From Helicobacteraceae bacterium (GTDB taxonomy: Bacteria > Campylobacterota > Campylobacteria > Campylobacterales > SZUA-545), in NCBI GenBank assembly GCA_011390075.1, contig JAABTA010000055.1, positions 1 to 6,508 on the forward strand: DNA of 6,508 nt. The letters run 5' to 3'. Under the pieces are notes generated by a model, which worked only from the letters and a program-made list of their open reading frames with translations, was not told the DNA's origin and did not search any database. Below, piece by piece: positions 6,154 to 6,508 of this stretch (positions are counted from its first letter, which is position 1; every line of letters starts with the position of its first letter). The position numbers were made by a program, and so were the translations under genes.

Positions 6154-6508
6154 TTACTTACTCTTCTCAATATTTTCTCCAAACTTTTTCTTATACTCAC
6201 ACTTTTTACACAAAGCCTCTACGGCAATACTCTTTAAAAAACCTTTGCGTATGGCGTGAGACTTTTGAGAGTCTAAAATTGACTCTAAGTTTTCATTTGC
6301 CAAGTTCCCTAAACGCATCACCCCATCTTTATCCAAACAGCAAGGCACAACATCCAATGAAGCAAGTATGCCAAAATGGCTCCGAAGACCTAGGCAAAAA
6401 CCCTCACTTAGGTGATTAGAATCTATTGATGGCCAAGGAAAGTAGTTATCAAATACTAAAAGAATCTTATTTTCTATTCGAAAAGATTTTTTGCCTTGAT
6501 AGATTGCT
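6154..6508 (-). CDS. Radical SAM/SPASM-domain protein, C-terminal part only
   Basis: The open frame runs to the right edge, so only about the last 117 residues are seen; the radical SAM core with its CxxxCxxC motif would lie outside. Reading in from the edge, the protein has FDNYFPWPSI, then GFCLGLRSHFGI, VVPCCLDKDG, MRLGNLANENLESIL, and finally EALCKKCEYKKKFG. The pattern of C, then CC about 18 residues later, then CxxC, together with 'VVPCCLDxxGxxxLGN', is that of SPASM/twitch auxiliary Fe-S domains. These electron-transfer modules occur in radical SAM enzymes that modify peptides, proteins or small molecules. The substrate cannot be inferred. The stop (6154) is 31 bases before the oxygenase ATG, or within that gene if a longer oxygenase start is used, so the two are probably cotranscribed. 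Confidence 0.85.
   Translation of the reverse strand, partial: AIYQGKKSFRIENKILLVFDNYFPWPSIDSNHLSEGFCLGLRSHFGILASLDVVPCCLDKDGVMRLGNLANENLESILDSQKSHAIRKGFLKSIAVEALCKKCEYKKKFGENIEKSK

Noticed and set aside
1..6508. CRISPR arrays, insertion sequences, tRNA or rRNA genes
   Set aside because: No regularly spaced direct repeats, transposase-like frames, terminal inverted repeats or cloverleaf/rRNA-like segments were found on either strand by eye.

Overview
The window looks like chromosomal DNA of a Campylobacterota (epsilonproteobacterial) organism, probably of the Sulfurimonas/Sulfurovum/Sulfurospirillum type. I infer this from the AT-rich composition, the B-type aconitase, the YajQ protein, and TATAAT-type promoters preceded by T-tracts more often than by a clear -35 box. 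No rRNA, tRNA, CRISPR array, insertion sequence or phage gene was seen.

Every convincing gene is on the minus strand, so transcription runs from the right edge to the left. Right to left these are: the C-terminal part of a radical SAM/SPASM protein (6154 to the edge); a 2-oxoglutarate/Fe(II) oxygenase (5466-6122, or longer if a non-ATG start is used); an unrecognised 115-residue protein (5109-5456) whose ribosome binding site is built on the oxygenase stop codon; yajQ (4557-5048) with its own extended -10 promoter; and a PP-loop tRNA-thiolation-like ATPase with a probable NFACT-R-like C-terminal domain (3499-4485), driven by a textbook TTGACA/TATAAT promoter and closed by a 12-bp hairpin.

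A 406-base intergenic stretch (3093-3498) follows. It holds the terminator of the PP-loop gene, a cluster of DnaA-box-like 9-mers, a second 8-bp dyad, and the leader of acnB. Next is acnB (522-3092), the TCA-cycle aconitase, with a GC-rich intrinsic terminator directly behind its stop. Last is a short protein (31-402) with its own TATAAT promoter. Its sequence follows the second half of a GGDEF domain but lacks the GGDEF signature. A perfect 10-bp hairpin follows its stop at the left edge.

The genes do not form one pathway. The right-hand three (SPASM protein, oxygenase, 115-residue protein) look like a translationally linked unit of unknown substrate. The others are separately promoted housekeeping or regulatory genes. 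The best candidates for something undescribed are the DnaA-box cluster upstream of acnB, the radical SAM/oxygenase/unknown trio, the GGDEF-like remnant protein, and the strong excess of AGATCT hexamers. Several gene starts were moved from the longest open frame on ribosome-binding-site evidence.
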